64,000 bases of DNA from JACVRW01 sp963751835 (GTDB lineage Bacteria; Actinomycetota; Thermoleophilia; Solirubrobacterales; Thermoleophilaceae): the NCBI GenBank assembly GCA_963751835.1, contig CAVVWD010000021.1, forward strand, positions 22,339 to 86,338, read 5' to 3'. The stretch's first letter is position 1. Each line of letters starts with the position of its first letter. Positions 55,474-63,968 of the stretch are shown here, one piece after another. A program made the translations under genes and the position numbers. The notes beneath the pieces are model-generated. The model saw only the letters and a program-made list of their open reading frames with translations. It was not told where the DNA came from and did not search any database.

Positions 55474-56777
55474 CGACGGTCCTGACGGGCGACGCGCGGC
55501 AGACCGACGCCATCGGGCGCGACGCCTACGAGCTGATGCGGCGGCTGTTCCCGCTCTGCCGCAGCCTGACCGGCGGCGGAGTGCGGGCCACCTTCGACCT
55601 CCTCGAGGAAGAGATTCCGATCACGCGGACCGAGATCCCGAGCGGCACGAGGGTGTTCGACTGGATCGTGCCTGACGAGTGGAACATCCGCGACGCCTAC
55701 ATCGCGACCGCCGGACGGCACCCGCGTCGTCGACTTCCAGCGCTCCACGCTCCACGTGGTCTCCTACAGCGAGCCGGTGCGGGCCACGCTTCCGCTCGAG
55801 GCGCTGCGGGAGCGGCTGCACACGCTTCCCGACCAGCCGGACGTGATCCCCTACCGGACCTCCTACTACGAGCGCACCTGGGGCTTCTGCCTCTCGCACA
55901 GGCAGCTGCAGGAGCTGAGCGCCGGGCGACTACGAGGTCGTGATCGACTCGACCCTGGAGCCGGGTCACCTCTCCTACGCGGAGCTTCAGATCGAAGGGG
56001 AGGGGGAGGGGGAGGTGCTCGTCTCGACCTACGTCTGCCACCCCTCGCTCGCCAACGACAACCTCTCCGGGATCGCGGTCGCGACCATGCTGGCGAAGCT
56101 ACTGCTCGAGCGCCGGCTCCGGCACACCTACCGCTTCCTCTTCGCACCTGGCACGATCGGGCCGCTCGCGTGGCTGCACCAGAACCGCGACGGACTGGAT
56201 CGCGTCAAGCACGGACTCACCCTCTCCTGCATCGGCGACGGCGGAAACCTGACCTACAAGCGCAGCCGGCGCGGGGATGCCGACATCGACCGCGCGGTGG
56301 AGACGGTGCTGCGCGACTCGGGCGCCCCCCACCGGGTACTCCCCTGGGAGCCCTGGGGCGGGGACGAGCGCCAGTTCTGCTCGCCCGGCTTCGATCTCCC
56401 GGTCGGCACGCTGATGCGGACGCCACACGGCGAGTTCGCCGGCTACCACACATCCGCGGACGGCGCTGGAGCGGATCCGGCCCGAGTCACTCGCGGAAGC
56501 GGTGGAGACGTGCCTGGAGGTCGTAGACGTGCTCGAGAGCAACCGCCGCTGCACGAACCTGAGCCCCTATGGCGAGCCGCAGCTCGGGCGCCGCGGGCTC
56601 TACCGGTCGGCCGGCGGTGCCGTCGCCACGCCGGACGACGAGCGCGCCCTGCTGTGGGTGCTCAACCAGAGTGACGGCCGCTCGACGCTGCTCGACGTGG
56701 CGCGCAGCTCCGGCCTCCGCTACCCGGTGGTGCGGCGCGCCGCGGAGCGGCTCGAAGCGGCCGGACTGCTCGCCTGA
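55470..56777 (+). CDS. DUF4910-like aminopeptidase-fold protein with C-terminal winged helix; three frame changes
   Basis: About 434 residues after three +1 changes near 55713, 55924 and 56463; each fits one extra G. N-terminus: YELMRRLFPLCRSLTGGGVR. The core has an M28-peptidase-like metal site (STYVCHPSLANDNLSGIAVA), LSCIGDGGNLTYKRSRRG, WGGDERQFCSPGFDLPVGTL and GYHTSAD. The C-terminal 70 residues are a winged-helix-like domain (LLWVLNQSDGRSTLLDVARS, RRAAERLEAAGLLA). This family occurs in polysaccharide loci, and its reaction is not established to my knowledge. It is coupled to the PIG-L gene. Confidence 0.85.
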
Positions 56778-56783
56778 GCCCGC

Positions 56784-57317
56784 TCAGGCGCGGTGATCGG
56801 GCCAGGCCCGATCGCGCTCGGAGATGATGCGCTCGTCGGCGGCGGGCCAGTCGATGCCAAAGGCGGGGTCGTCCCAGCGGACGCCGCGGGCGGCCTCGGG
56901 CACGTAGTGGTGGGACATCTGGTAGAGGACCTCGGTGTCGTCCTCGAGCGTCTGGTAGCCCTGCGCGAACCCTTCGGGAACGTAGGCCAGTCGCTGGTTG
57001 GAAGCGCTGAGCTCGACGCCAAGCCAGTCGTTGCGCGTCGGTGAGCCCGGACGCAGGTCGACCATCACGAGAAAGATCGAGCCTCGCGTGCAGCGCACCA
57101 GCTTGATCTCCCGGTGCGGCGCCTCCTGGTAGTGGAGGCCGCGGAGGGTGTTCCGCCGCGGACTGTGGATCGTGCTGCTCTGCACGATGCGCATGGGCAG
57201 GCCGTGGTCCGCGAACTCCCGCTCGCAGAACGTGCGCGCCAGGAAGCCGCGCTCGTCGGCGTGGCGCTCGACGTCGATCAGGTAGGCGTCCTCGAGCCGG
57301 GTGGGGGTGAAGATCAT
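56784..57317 (-). CDS. rfbC: dTDP-4-dehydrorhamnose 3,5-epimerase family protein
   Basis: A 177-residue RmlC-type cupin epimerase. It shows DAYLIDVERHADERGFLART, the catalytic His in NTLRGLHYQEAPHREIKLVR, and LAYVPEGFAQGYQTLEDDTE. The family epimerises C3 and/or C5 of 4-keto-6-deoxysugar nucleotides. Located in a CDP-sugar operon directly after rfbG (overlapping by four bases), it probably acts on a CDP rather than dTDP sugar here. No frame change. Confidence 0.93.
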   Translation of the reverse strand: MIFTPTRLEDAYLIDVERHADERGFLARTFCEREFADHGLPMRIVQSSTIHSPRRNTLRGLHYQEAPHREIKLVRCTRGSIFLVMVDLRPGSPTRNDWLGVELSASNQRLAYVPEGFAQGYQTLEDDTEVLYQMSHHYVPEAARGVRWDDPAFGIDWPAADERIISERDRAWPDHRA

Positions 57318-58369
57318 CGCCCGAACGCCTCGATCTGCTCCAGGGTCACGGCGCGAAGGTCGCGGCCGCTCCTGTAGGCGTCATACCACTCGACGATCGC
57401 ATCGACGGCGCGGTCCAGGGACCAGCGCGGAGTCCAGCCGAGCCGCTGCCTCGCCTTCGACGCATCGAGCTTGACGAGGCGCGCCTCGTGCGGGTCGTTC
57501 GCCGTGGGCTCCACCTGAACTGAGAGCTCCCCCGGCCAGCGCCGGCGGAGACGCTCCACCAGCCACGAGACGGGTCGCGCGTCCTCCACCGCCGGCGAGA
57601 AGTTCCAGGCCTCGGCGAAGGTGCGACCCGACGTAGCGAGCCTCTCGGCCAGGCAGACATAGCCCGAGAGCGGGTTCAGCACGTGTTGCCAGGGCCGCAC
57701 GCTCTCCGGGTTTCGGACGGTCACCGTGCGACCCTCCACGGCGGCCTGCATCACATCGGGGACGAGGCGATACTCCGCCCAGTCCCCGCCGCCGATCACG
57801 TTTCCGGCGCGAGCGGTCGCGATCCCCACATCGCCTCCCATCAGCGAGTCCCGGTAGCTCGCCGCCACCAGCTCCTGGCAGGCCTTGCTCGACGAGTAGG
57901 GGTCGAGGCCGCCGAGTTCGTCGTTCTCGCGATAGCCCCAGTCCCAGTCGCGATTGACGTAGCACTTGTCACTGGTCACACAGACCACAGCGCCGACGTC
58001 GTGGCTCGCGCTCCTGACGGCCTCGAGCAGGTTCACGGTGCCCGCGACGTTGATGGAGTACGTGCCGACCGGATCCGCGAGGGAACGGTTGACGAGCGCC
58101 TGCGCGGCGAGGTGAAAGACCACCTCCGGCCGCGACGCGGCGACCGCCGCCTCCACGTCCGCGAGGTCGCGCACGTCGCCGGTGGTCGTCGGGACCACCT
58201 CGTCCAACCTCGTCAGCGCGAACAGCGACGGGGTCGTCGGCGGGCGAGAGGCGAAGCCGTGCACCTCGGCTCCGAGCGAGTGCAGCCAGAGGGTCAGCCA
58301 CGAGCCCTTGAACCCGGAATGGCCGGTGACGAGCACGCGCCGGCCGCGCCAGAACCCGGCATCGATCAC
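57314..58369 (-). CDS. rfbG: CDP-glucose 4,6-dehydratase
   Basis: A 351-residue extended SDR. The NAD loop is VLVTGHSGFKGSWLTLWLHS, whose FKGSW is characteristic of CDP-glucose 4,6-dehydratase. Further blocks are the VCVTSDKCYVNRDWDWGYRE segment, the YSSSKACQE catalytic Tyr-Lys, and GNVIGGGDWAEYRLVPD. It converts CDP-glucose to CDP-4-keto-6-deoxyglucose, the branch point for C-methylation and epimerisation. GTG start at 58369; the stop overlaps the rfbC start. One of the few intact genes in this part of the window. Confidence 0.96.
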   Translation of the reverse strand: MIDAGFWRGRRVLVTGHSGFKGSWLTLWLHSLGAEVHGFASRPPTTPSLFALTRLDEVVPTTTGDVRDLADVEAAVAASRPEVVFHLAAQALVNRSLADPVGTYSINVAGTVNLLEAVRSASHDVGAVVCVTSDKCYVNRDWDWGYRENDELGGLDPYSSSKACQELVAASYRDSLMGGDVGIATARAGNVIGGGDWAEYRLVPDVMQAAVEGRTVTVRNPESVRPWQHVLNPLSGYVCLAERLATSGRTFAEAWNFSPAVEDARPVSWLVERLRRRWPGELSVQVEPTANDPHEARLVKLDASKARQRLGWTPRWSLDRAVDAIVEWYDAYRSGRDLRAVTLEQIEAFGR

Positions 58370-58381
58370 GATCGAGTGATA

Positions 58382-59427
58382 TCAGCCCGACTTCGACCGG
58401 CACCCGCCAGCGCAGCTCGTCGTCGAGACGGCCGGCCTCCTGCAGCTCGCGCACGCGGTTGATGCGCAGATAGCGGGTGCCGGTGAACTCCTCGAAGGTC
58501 AGCCCGTTGCGAGCGTACGCGTCGTACAGCTGCTCCACGCCGCGCCGCACCGTCCAGCGAGGCTCGAACTCGGGCAGCACGCGCGCGATCTTCGAGCAGT
58601 CGACCTGGTAGGAGCGCTTGTCCGGGCCGCCGCCCTCGGCGAACGAGGCGCGCGCGCCGGGCACGACCTCCTCGACGATCTCGGCCACGTCGCGGATGCG
58701 GTAGTTCTCGGCGCTCGCGCCGACGTTGAACGCCTCGTCGTGCACGAGCTCGCGCGGGGCGTGGAGGACGGCGAGGAACGCGCCGGCGATGTCCTCGACG
58801 TGCACGAGCGGGCGCCACGGCGTCCCGTCGCTCTGAATCAGGATCTCGCCGGTCGTGTGCGCATACCCGACGAGGTTGTTGACGACGACGTCGACGCGCA
58901 GGCGCGGCGAGACGCCGTAGGCGGTGGCGTTGCGCAGATAGGTCGGGCTGAAGGAGTCGTCGGCGAGCTTCGCGATGTCCCGCTCGGCGAGCACCTTCGA
59001 GCGTCCGTACGGCGTCACCGGTGCGAACTCGGCGCTCTCGTCGAGCATCTCGTCGTCGCCCGCCTTGCCGTAGAGGCTGCACGAGGACGCGAACAGGAAG
59101 CGCTCGACCCCGGCCTCCTTGGCCTTCTCGGCCACCCGCACCGAGGCGAGATGGTTGATGTCGTAGGTCGCCTGCGGGTTGAGGTCGCCGACCGGGTCGT
59201 TGCAGACCGCGGCGAGGTGGATCACCGCGTCGAAGCCGGCGAGGTCCTCGCTCTCGACGTCGCGGACGTCGGCCTGCAGCGACTCGCACCTCGTGCCCGT
59301 TCGCGCCGAAGATGCAGGGGGCGAAGAGGTCGGAGTCGAGCCCGACGACCTCGTGGCCGGCCTGCTCGAGCATGGGGACCAGCACCGAGCCGATGTAGCC
59401 GTTGTGTCCGGTGACGAGTATGCGCAA
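58382..59427 (-). CDS. NAD-dependent sugar-nucleotide epimerase/dehydratase; frame changes
   Basis: About 347 residues after a +1 change near 59287 and a second near 58385-58388 (GTCGGGCTGA; one G less gives a TGA at 58384). NAD loop ILVTGHNGYIGSVLVPMLEQ. Core: VIHLAAVCNDPVGDLNPQAT, SSCSLYGKAGDDEMLDESAE, YGRSKVLAERDI (catalytic YxxxK) and NVGASAENYRIRDVAEIVEE. The TTG start is set by AGGAGG five bases upstream. It may act as an epimerase or reductase on the CDP-sugar. If the second change is not real, the frame ends at 58366 instead, overlapping rfbG. Confidence 0.88.
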
Positions 59428-59432
59428 GGAAA

Positions 59433-59438
59433 CCTCCT
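59433..59438 (-). promoter_or_regulatory. Shine-Dalgarno that sets the epimerase TTG start
   Basis: AGGAGG on the minus strand is five bases before the TTG at 59427. No ATG or GTG is suitably placed, and the conserved RILVTGHNG fold start begins right at the TTG. Confidence 0.7.
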
Positions 59439-59578
59439 AGGAACCCCGGGTCGGCCGTTTGGCCGCCGGTGAGGGATTGGATCGCTGGATCGGTATTGGC
59501 CGGGAGTCGTTGGTGCTGCCGCAGATTCCACACATACCTCGTTGAAAGAACGGGGAAGCCCCAGCAGCTCTTGCGCGC

Positions 59579-60632
59579 TCAGCAGCCCGCGCAGGGCGCG
59601 CTCGAGCCGTTCTGGTGCGGCGCATCGCCGATCTTCTCGAGCCAGATCTCGCGCCAGTACGGATAGATGGCCCGCGTGCAGAAGCGGTGGTAGTCCGCGG
59701 CGCAGACCACGCCCTCGAGGATGATGCAGTCCGACTTGATGTCGATCATCTCTCCCGTCGACTCCTCGATCAGGCGGTTCACGCGCGCCCGGACGCGCGC
59801 CGTGCGCCCGCAGTAGTTGCTCATCTCGCCGTCGAAGCTCAGGCCACGGTTGCGGTTCGTCTTGTCGAGCGTGGCCACGATCTCTTCCTTGCTCTTGATC
59901 CGCACCAGATCGCCGGGACGCAGATCGAGCTTCCCGGACGGCGTCTCGCCCTTGTTGAGCTTTCCGATGACGAAGGGGTACGTATTGCCACCGGCGATCA
60001 GGAGGGCCTTCGGGAGGCGCTTCTTGCTGAAGCCCTGCCAGAGGTTGAAGACCTCGATGACCAGGCCGCGGACGATCTTCCGCAGGCTCCAGTTCTGTAG
60101 GTCCCTGACGTACTGGTCGGCCTGCCTGAATCGCAGCGGCTCGGAGGCGCTGGGTATGTCGGTGGCCTGGCAGCGGTAGCGCGGGGCGCCCGCCTCGGTT
60201 TCCTCCCTCGTGGCGGGAAGGAGGGTGCCGGCGACGTACGACTGCTCCTCCTCGTCCAGCTCGGCGCGGCGCAGGCGCGCTGCCGTTCTCGAGCCGCTCG
60301 AGCCACGCTTCCTTCCAGAACATGAGGCAGGCGGCCTGGCAGCCGTCGTGGGCGGACCCGTCGCAGCGGACGTTCTCGAGGTGCACCGTGTTGTGCATGC
60401 GACGCACGACGCCGTCGCCGGCGCACGTCTTGTCGGCGCGCTGCGTGACGGGCAGGGTACGGCCGCAGTACTTCAGCATCTCGGGCATGAACGGAAGGCC
60501 GTCGAGCATGCCCCGGTCGTCGAGCGTGGCGAAGATCTCCGAGGCGCTGCGCACCCGGACGAGCTCGCCGGGTCTCAGGCCGAGTACCTGCGGGGGCTGC
60601 GGGGAGACTTCAGTGCTGTGCTCACGATCCAC
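59579..60632 (-). CDS. Duplicated Cys/His-motif protein of unknown function; one frame change
   Basis: About 350 residues after one +1 change near 60285. Two copies of a roughly 95-residue unit are visible. Repeat 1: LRPGELVRVRSASEIFATLD, MPEMLKYCGRTLPV, then VHLENVRCDGSAHDGCQAAC and LMFWKEAWLERL. Repeat 2: LRPGDLVRIKSKEEIVATLD, DGEMSNYCGRTARV, then ILEGVVCAADYHRFCTRAIY and PYWREIWLEKIG. Conserved: YCGRT, LExVxC, H-x-x-C, W-x-E-x-WLE. The linker (RFRQADQYVRDLQNWSLRKI, VFNLWQGFSKKRLPK) is helical. Similar short proteins occur beside glycan and natural-product genes; I know no function. Metal binding is plausible. Confidence 0.8.
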
Positions 60633-60743
60633 AAGAACGGAGCGCCGCTTCGGCGAACTTGCGGACCTCGCGCGCCAATGAAACTTCGGCGCGGGTACGT
60701 CGGGACGAAAGGGCCGCAGCCTCTCCTCCGTTAGTCATCTGGC

Positions 60744-61750
60744 GTGGACGACATCGCGATCATCACCGTCTCGACCAGCGAGGCCCACTGGCTCAGGCCC
60801 TGCCTGAGCACGCGTATTCGCCCACATGGGCGACGTGAGCTCGGACGTGGTCGTGGTGGACAACGAGTCGCGCGACGGGACCGCGGACGTCGTCGCGACC
60901 GAATTTCCCGACGCCCGCGTTGTGCCGTCTCGCAACCACGGCTTCTCCCACGCGAACAACCGCGGGCTGATGACCTGCGACGCCCGCTACGTGCTGTTCC
61001 TGAACCCGGACACCGAGATCGTCGAGGGCACCTTCGAGCGACCTGGTTCGGGCGATGGACGCCCGCCCGACGGTCGGGCTGATCGGCGTGCGGCAGGTCA
61101 CTCCGGACGGGCGCGCTGGACACGACGATCCGGCGCTTTCCGAATGCGCTGCGTGCGCTCGGCGACGCGCTCGCGGCGGAGCGGCTGCCGCGCCGTCCAC
61201 GTTGGCTCGGGGAGCGCGAGCTCGATCCGACCGTCTACGACCGCGAGGTCGACTGCGACTGGACGAGCGGCTCGTTCATGCTCGCTCGGCGCGAGGCGAT
61301 CGAGAGCGCGGGCTTCCTCGACGAGCGCTTCTTCATGTACTCCGACGAGACCGACTTCTGCCGGCGGATCAAGACGGCCGGGTGGGAGATACGCCACCTG
61401 CCGTCGATGACGATCATCCACCACGAGGGCAAGGCCGGGATCAAGCCGAGCATCGAGAGCCTCAACGCCTACATCGCGCATGCGTCTACGCGCGCAAGCA
61501 CTTCTCTCCGGCTCATCGTGTTCTGTACTTCGGCGCCGTGCTGCTGGGAGCTTCCCTGCGCTCGGTCTACGGCGGCTCCGGCGAGCGCGGACGGCTGGTG
61601 GAGGCAGCCAACCGCCGGAAGGTCGCCACGCTGCTCGGCCGTGCGCCGGTGCCGTTCGGGCCGCCGAGCCGCTTCTCGGTTCGCATCGCCGGCCCCGATC
61701 AGCGCCGCGCCGGGCGTGAGGCTGCCCGCGCCGGACCCGACGCAGCATGA
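60744..61750 (+). CDS. Family 2 glycosyltransferase; four frame changes
   Basis: About 334 residues after three +1 changes (near 60820, 61040 and 61108) and one -1 change near 61484. The GT-A core is continuous across them: VVVVDNESRDGTADVVATEF, NHGFSHANNRGL, YVLFLNPDTEIVEGTFE (DxD-like PDTE), ERFFMYSDETDFCRRIKTAG, WEIRHLPSMTIIHHEGKAG. This is a rhamnosyl/GT2 pattern (WbbL-like). It adds a sugar to the lipid-linked glycan. GTG start. The stop overlaps the rfbD ATG (ATGA). It has the most frame changes in the window. Confidence 0.85.
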
Positions 61751-62684
61751 GGATCGACGGTCGCAACGTCCTGATCACAGGCGGCGGAGGCCAGCTCGCC
61801 TCGGACCTCGAGGAGCAGCTGCGCGAGCGCTGTCGAGGTGTTTGCGCCCGGCCGCGGCGAGCTCGACATCACCGATCAGCGAGGCGCTGGACCGAGCGTT
61901 CGAGCGGGTCCAGCCCGCCGTCGTCTTCAACTGCGCCGCCTTTCACAACGTGGAGGTCTGCGAGCGCGAGGAAGACCGCTCGTTCGAGGTGAACGCACGA
62001 GCGGTCAAGCGCCTCGCGGAGCGCTGCGCCGACGCCGGCGCCGGCCTCGTGCACCTGAGCACCAACTATGTCTTCGCGGGCGACCGCGACGAGCCTTACT
62101 CCGAGGCGGACCAGCCGAGCCCGCGCAGCATCTACGCGATCTCGAAGCTGGCCGGAGAGCACGCGGCCCTCGCCTACTGCCCCGGCGCGCTGGTCGTTCG
62201 CGGCTCTGGGCTCTATGGTCGCCACGGGAGCGCGTCGAAGGGCGGCAACTTCGTGCAGCGCATGATCAAGCGTGCGCGTGAGCAGGGTGCGCTGAAGATG
62301 GTCGCGGACCAGCGCCTGAACCCCACGTACACGGCGGACCTGGCCGAGGCCCTCATCGCCGCGGTGGAGGAGGACGTCTCCGGGCTGCTTCACCTCACCA
62401 ACTCCGGCTCCTGCTCGTGGTACGAGTTCACCCTCGCGATCATGGAGATCGCCGGCATGGACGTTCCGGTGGAGCCGGTCCAGACGGTCCGGCCGGCGGG
62501 CGGCGCCGACCGGCCTCTGAATGGCGTGCTGTCCTCCGAGCGAGCACTCGAGGGGGGCGTCGCGAGCCTGCGCTCCTGGAGGGCAGCACTCGAGGACTAC
62601 ATGGCGGGCGCCGGCATCGCGGCCGAAGCTAGCGCTCGCCCCCCGTCGCTTCTAACTGAGCGTTCTGTCTGGCCTCGACCGTAG
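61747..62684 (+). CDS. rfbD: dTDP-4-dehydrorhamnose reductase family protein, C-terminus replaced by IS sequence; two frame changes
   Basis: About 311 residues after two +1 changes near 61831 and 61875. SDR loop VLITGGGGQLASDLEEQL; VFNCAAFHNVEVCEREEDRS, FEVNA, LSTNYVFAGDRDEPYSEADQ, YAISKLAGEHAAL (catalytic YxxxK), and the C-terminal LHLTNSGSCSWYEFTLAIME. It reduces the C4 keto group of a deoxysugar nucleotide. The last 15 residues (from RPPSLLTE) are encoded inside the terminal repeat of the IS element, so the native C-terminus has been altered, but the fold is nearly full length. RmlD on a CDP rather than dTDP sugar is inferred from context. Confidence 0.88.
62637..62667 (+). repeat. Left terminal inverted repeat of the IS
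   Basis: Reads CG, six C, GTCGCTTCT, AACT, GAGCGTTCTG. It matches the right end in all but the four central bases and one extra C. It contributes the C-terminal residues and stop region of the rfbD reading frame. Confidence 0.85.
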
Positions 62685-62697
62685 CGTCGGAGCCGAG

Positions 62698-63963
62698 ATG
62701 GCGACGATGGGGAAGTCTTGGAGCAAAGCTCGGGTGAGCTGCCCGCGCCCTGAGCATGCGGGCTCGCGGGTGCGCCTCGACGGCCGCTACGGCAAGCCCG
62801 GTCACCGCCGCCAGCTCTACCGGTGCTTTCCCGCCAACGGCGAGCGCCCACACCGCTTCACCGAGCTGCTGCCCCGGGAGGAGGCCTGGCATGACGCCTG
62901 CGAGACCTGCGAGCGGCCGGTGTACCCAAACGAGGGTCCGCACGCGGCCCGCCACTACCAGTTCGTCGCCCGCGGGATCGCCGAGGCGCTGCAGGCGGTC
63001 GGAGCCGGGGCGACCTACCGCCAGGCGGGCTTGGTGGCGCGCGAGCGAGCCGATCGGCTGCGCGCCGACCCCGAGACCGGCGAGCCGCGCCCCACCCGCC
63101 ACGGCCAGCTGGTGGCCGACTGGGTCGAGGTCTTCGCCCCGGTCGTCTTCGAAGCGCATCGCCCGGTCGCCTGGCCAGATACCGGGTCGGTGCTCCTCGA
63201 CGACCTGCCCTTCTCGGTCCGCGACCCGGCCACCGGGCGCTTTCTGATCGCGTTCCGGGTCTTATGCGCGGCCGGTTTTGAGCGCGGGCGCCCGAAGCTC
63301 TGGCGGGTCGAGGCCTTCCCCGATGCCTCGCAGGCCAACTGGGAGGCGTTCCTGAACAGTCTCGAGGGCGCTGCGCGGCGCGTCGTCTGCGACAACCACT
63401 CGGGCCTCAACGCGGCTGTTCGAGCGGCCTTCCCCGACGCCGACCTCTACCTCTGCGAATGGCACCTGCGCCACGCGCTCGAGCGCCTGATGGCGAAGAT
63501 CCGCAAAGACGATGAACACCGCGCCGCGATCGACGTCCTCCTGGCGCGGGTCGAGGCCGCCTTCACCGGCCCGTCGTTCTGGGAGCGCTTCGTTCGCGAC
63601 GCTCACGCCGCCGAGATCCCGCGTCTCTCCGACTGGCTCGAGGGCGCCGGCCGCGTGGTCGCCGACCAGTTCGCCCGGCGCGGGCTGCGCAGCCAACGGC
63701 CCGCCGACATGCCGCTTTCAACCTCACCCATGGACGGCCTCATCGAACCGATTCGCGCCGCAATTCACCCGCGCCGCTACGGGCTCAAGAACCGCGCGCG
63801 CACGAACCGGTTGCTCATGCTTATGCAGCTGCACGCCAATCGCCAGGACGACGTGCTCACCTACGCGAAGAGCATCCGAGCGTGGCTTGAGGCCAACGGC
63901 GGGCGCCCTCGTGTTGCTCGCCGCGCAGTCACCGACGCCGGCGGCGTGGCCTCACTGCGCTAA
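62698..63963 (+). CDS. IS transposase (MULE/IS256-like DDE fold with N-terminal zinc domain)
   Basis: A 421-residue transposase. The N-terminal zinc-finger-like part has CPRPEHAGSRVRLDGRYGKP, then YRCF and a second pair CETCERP. The catalytic core shows GSVLLDDLPFSVRD (candidate first Asp), then RVVCDNHSGLNAAVRAAFPD and LYLCEWHLRHALERL, which is the D-x-x-x-gl..Ai..fP..C.WH pattern of mutator/IS256-type enzymes. The later TSPMDGLIEPIRAAIHPRR resembles the NNxIEG region with a candidate Glu. Assignment to a specific IS group (IS1249-like is possible) is tentative. The gene stands 30 bases inside the left end and its stop abuts the right end. Confidence 0.85.
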   Translation: MATMGKSWSKARVSCPRPEHAGSRVRLDGRYGKPGHRRQLYRCFPANGERPHRFTELLPREEAWHDACETCERPVYPNEGPHAARHYQFVARGIAEALQAVGAGATYRQAGLVARERADRLRADPETGEPRPTRHGQLVADWVEVFAPVVFEAHRPVAWPDTGSVLLDDLPFSVRDPATGRFLIAFRVLCAAGFERGRPKLWRVEAFPDASQANWEAFLNSLEGAARRVVCDNHSGLNAAVRAAFPDADLYLCEWHLRHALERLMAKIRKDDEHRAAIDVLLARVEAAFTGPSFWERFVRDAHAAEIPRLSDWLEGAGRVVADQFARRGLRSQRPADMPLSTSPMDGLIEPIRAAIHPRRYGLKNRARTNRLLMLMQLHANRQDDVLTYAKSIRAWLEANGGRPRVARRAVTDAGGVASLR

Positions 63964-63968
63964 GCGCT

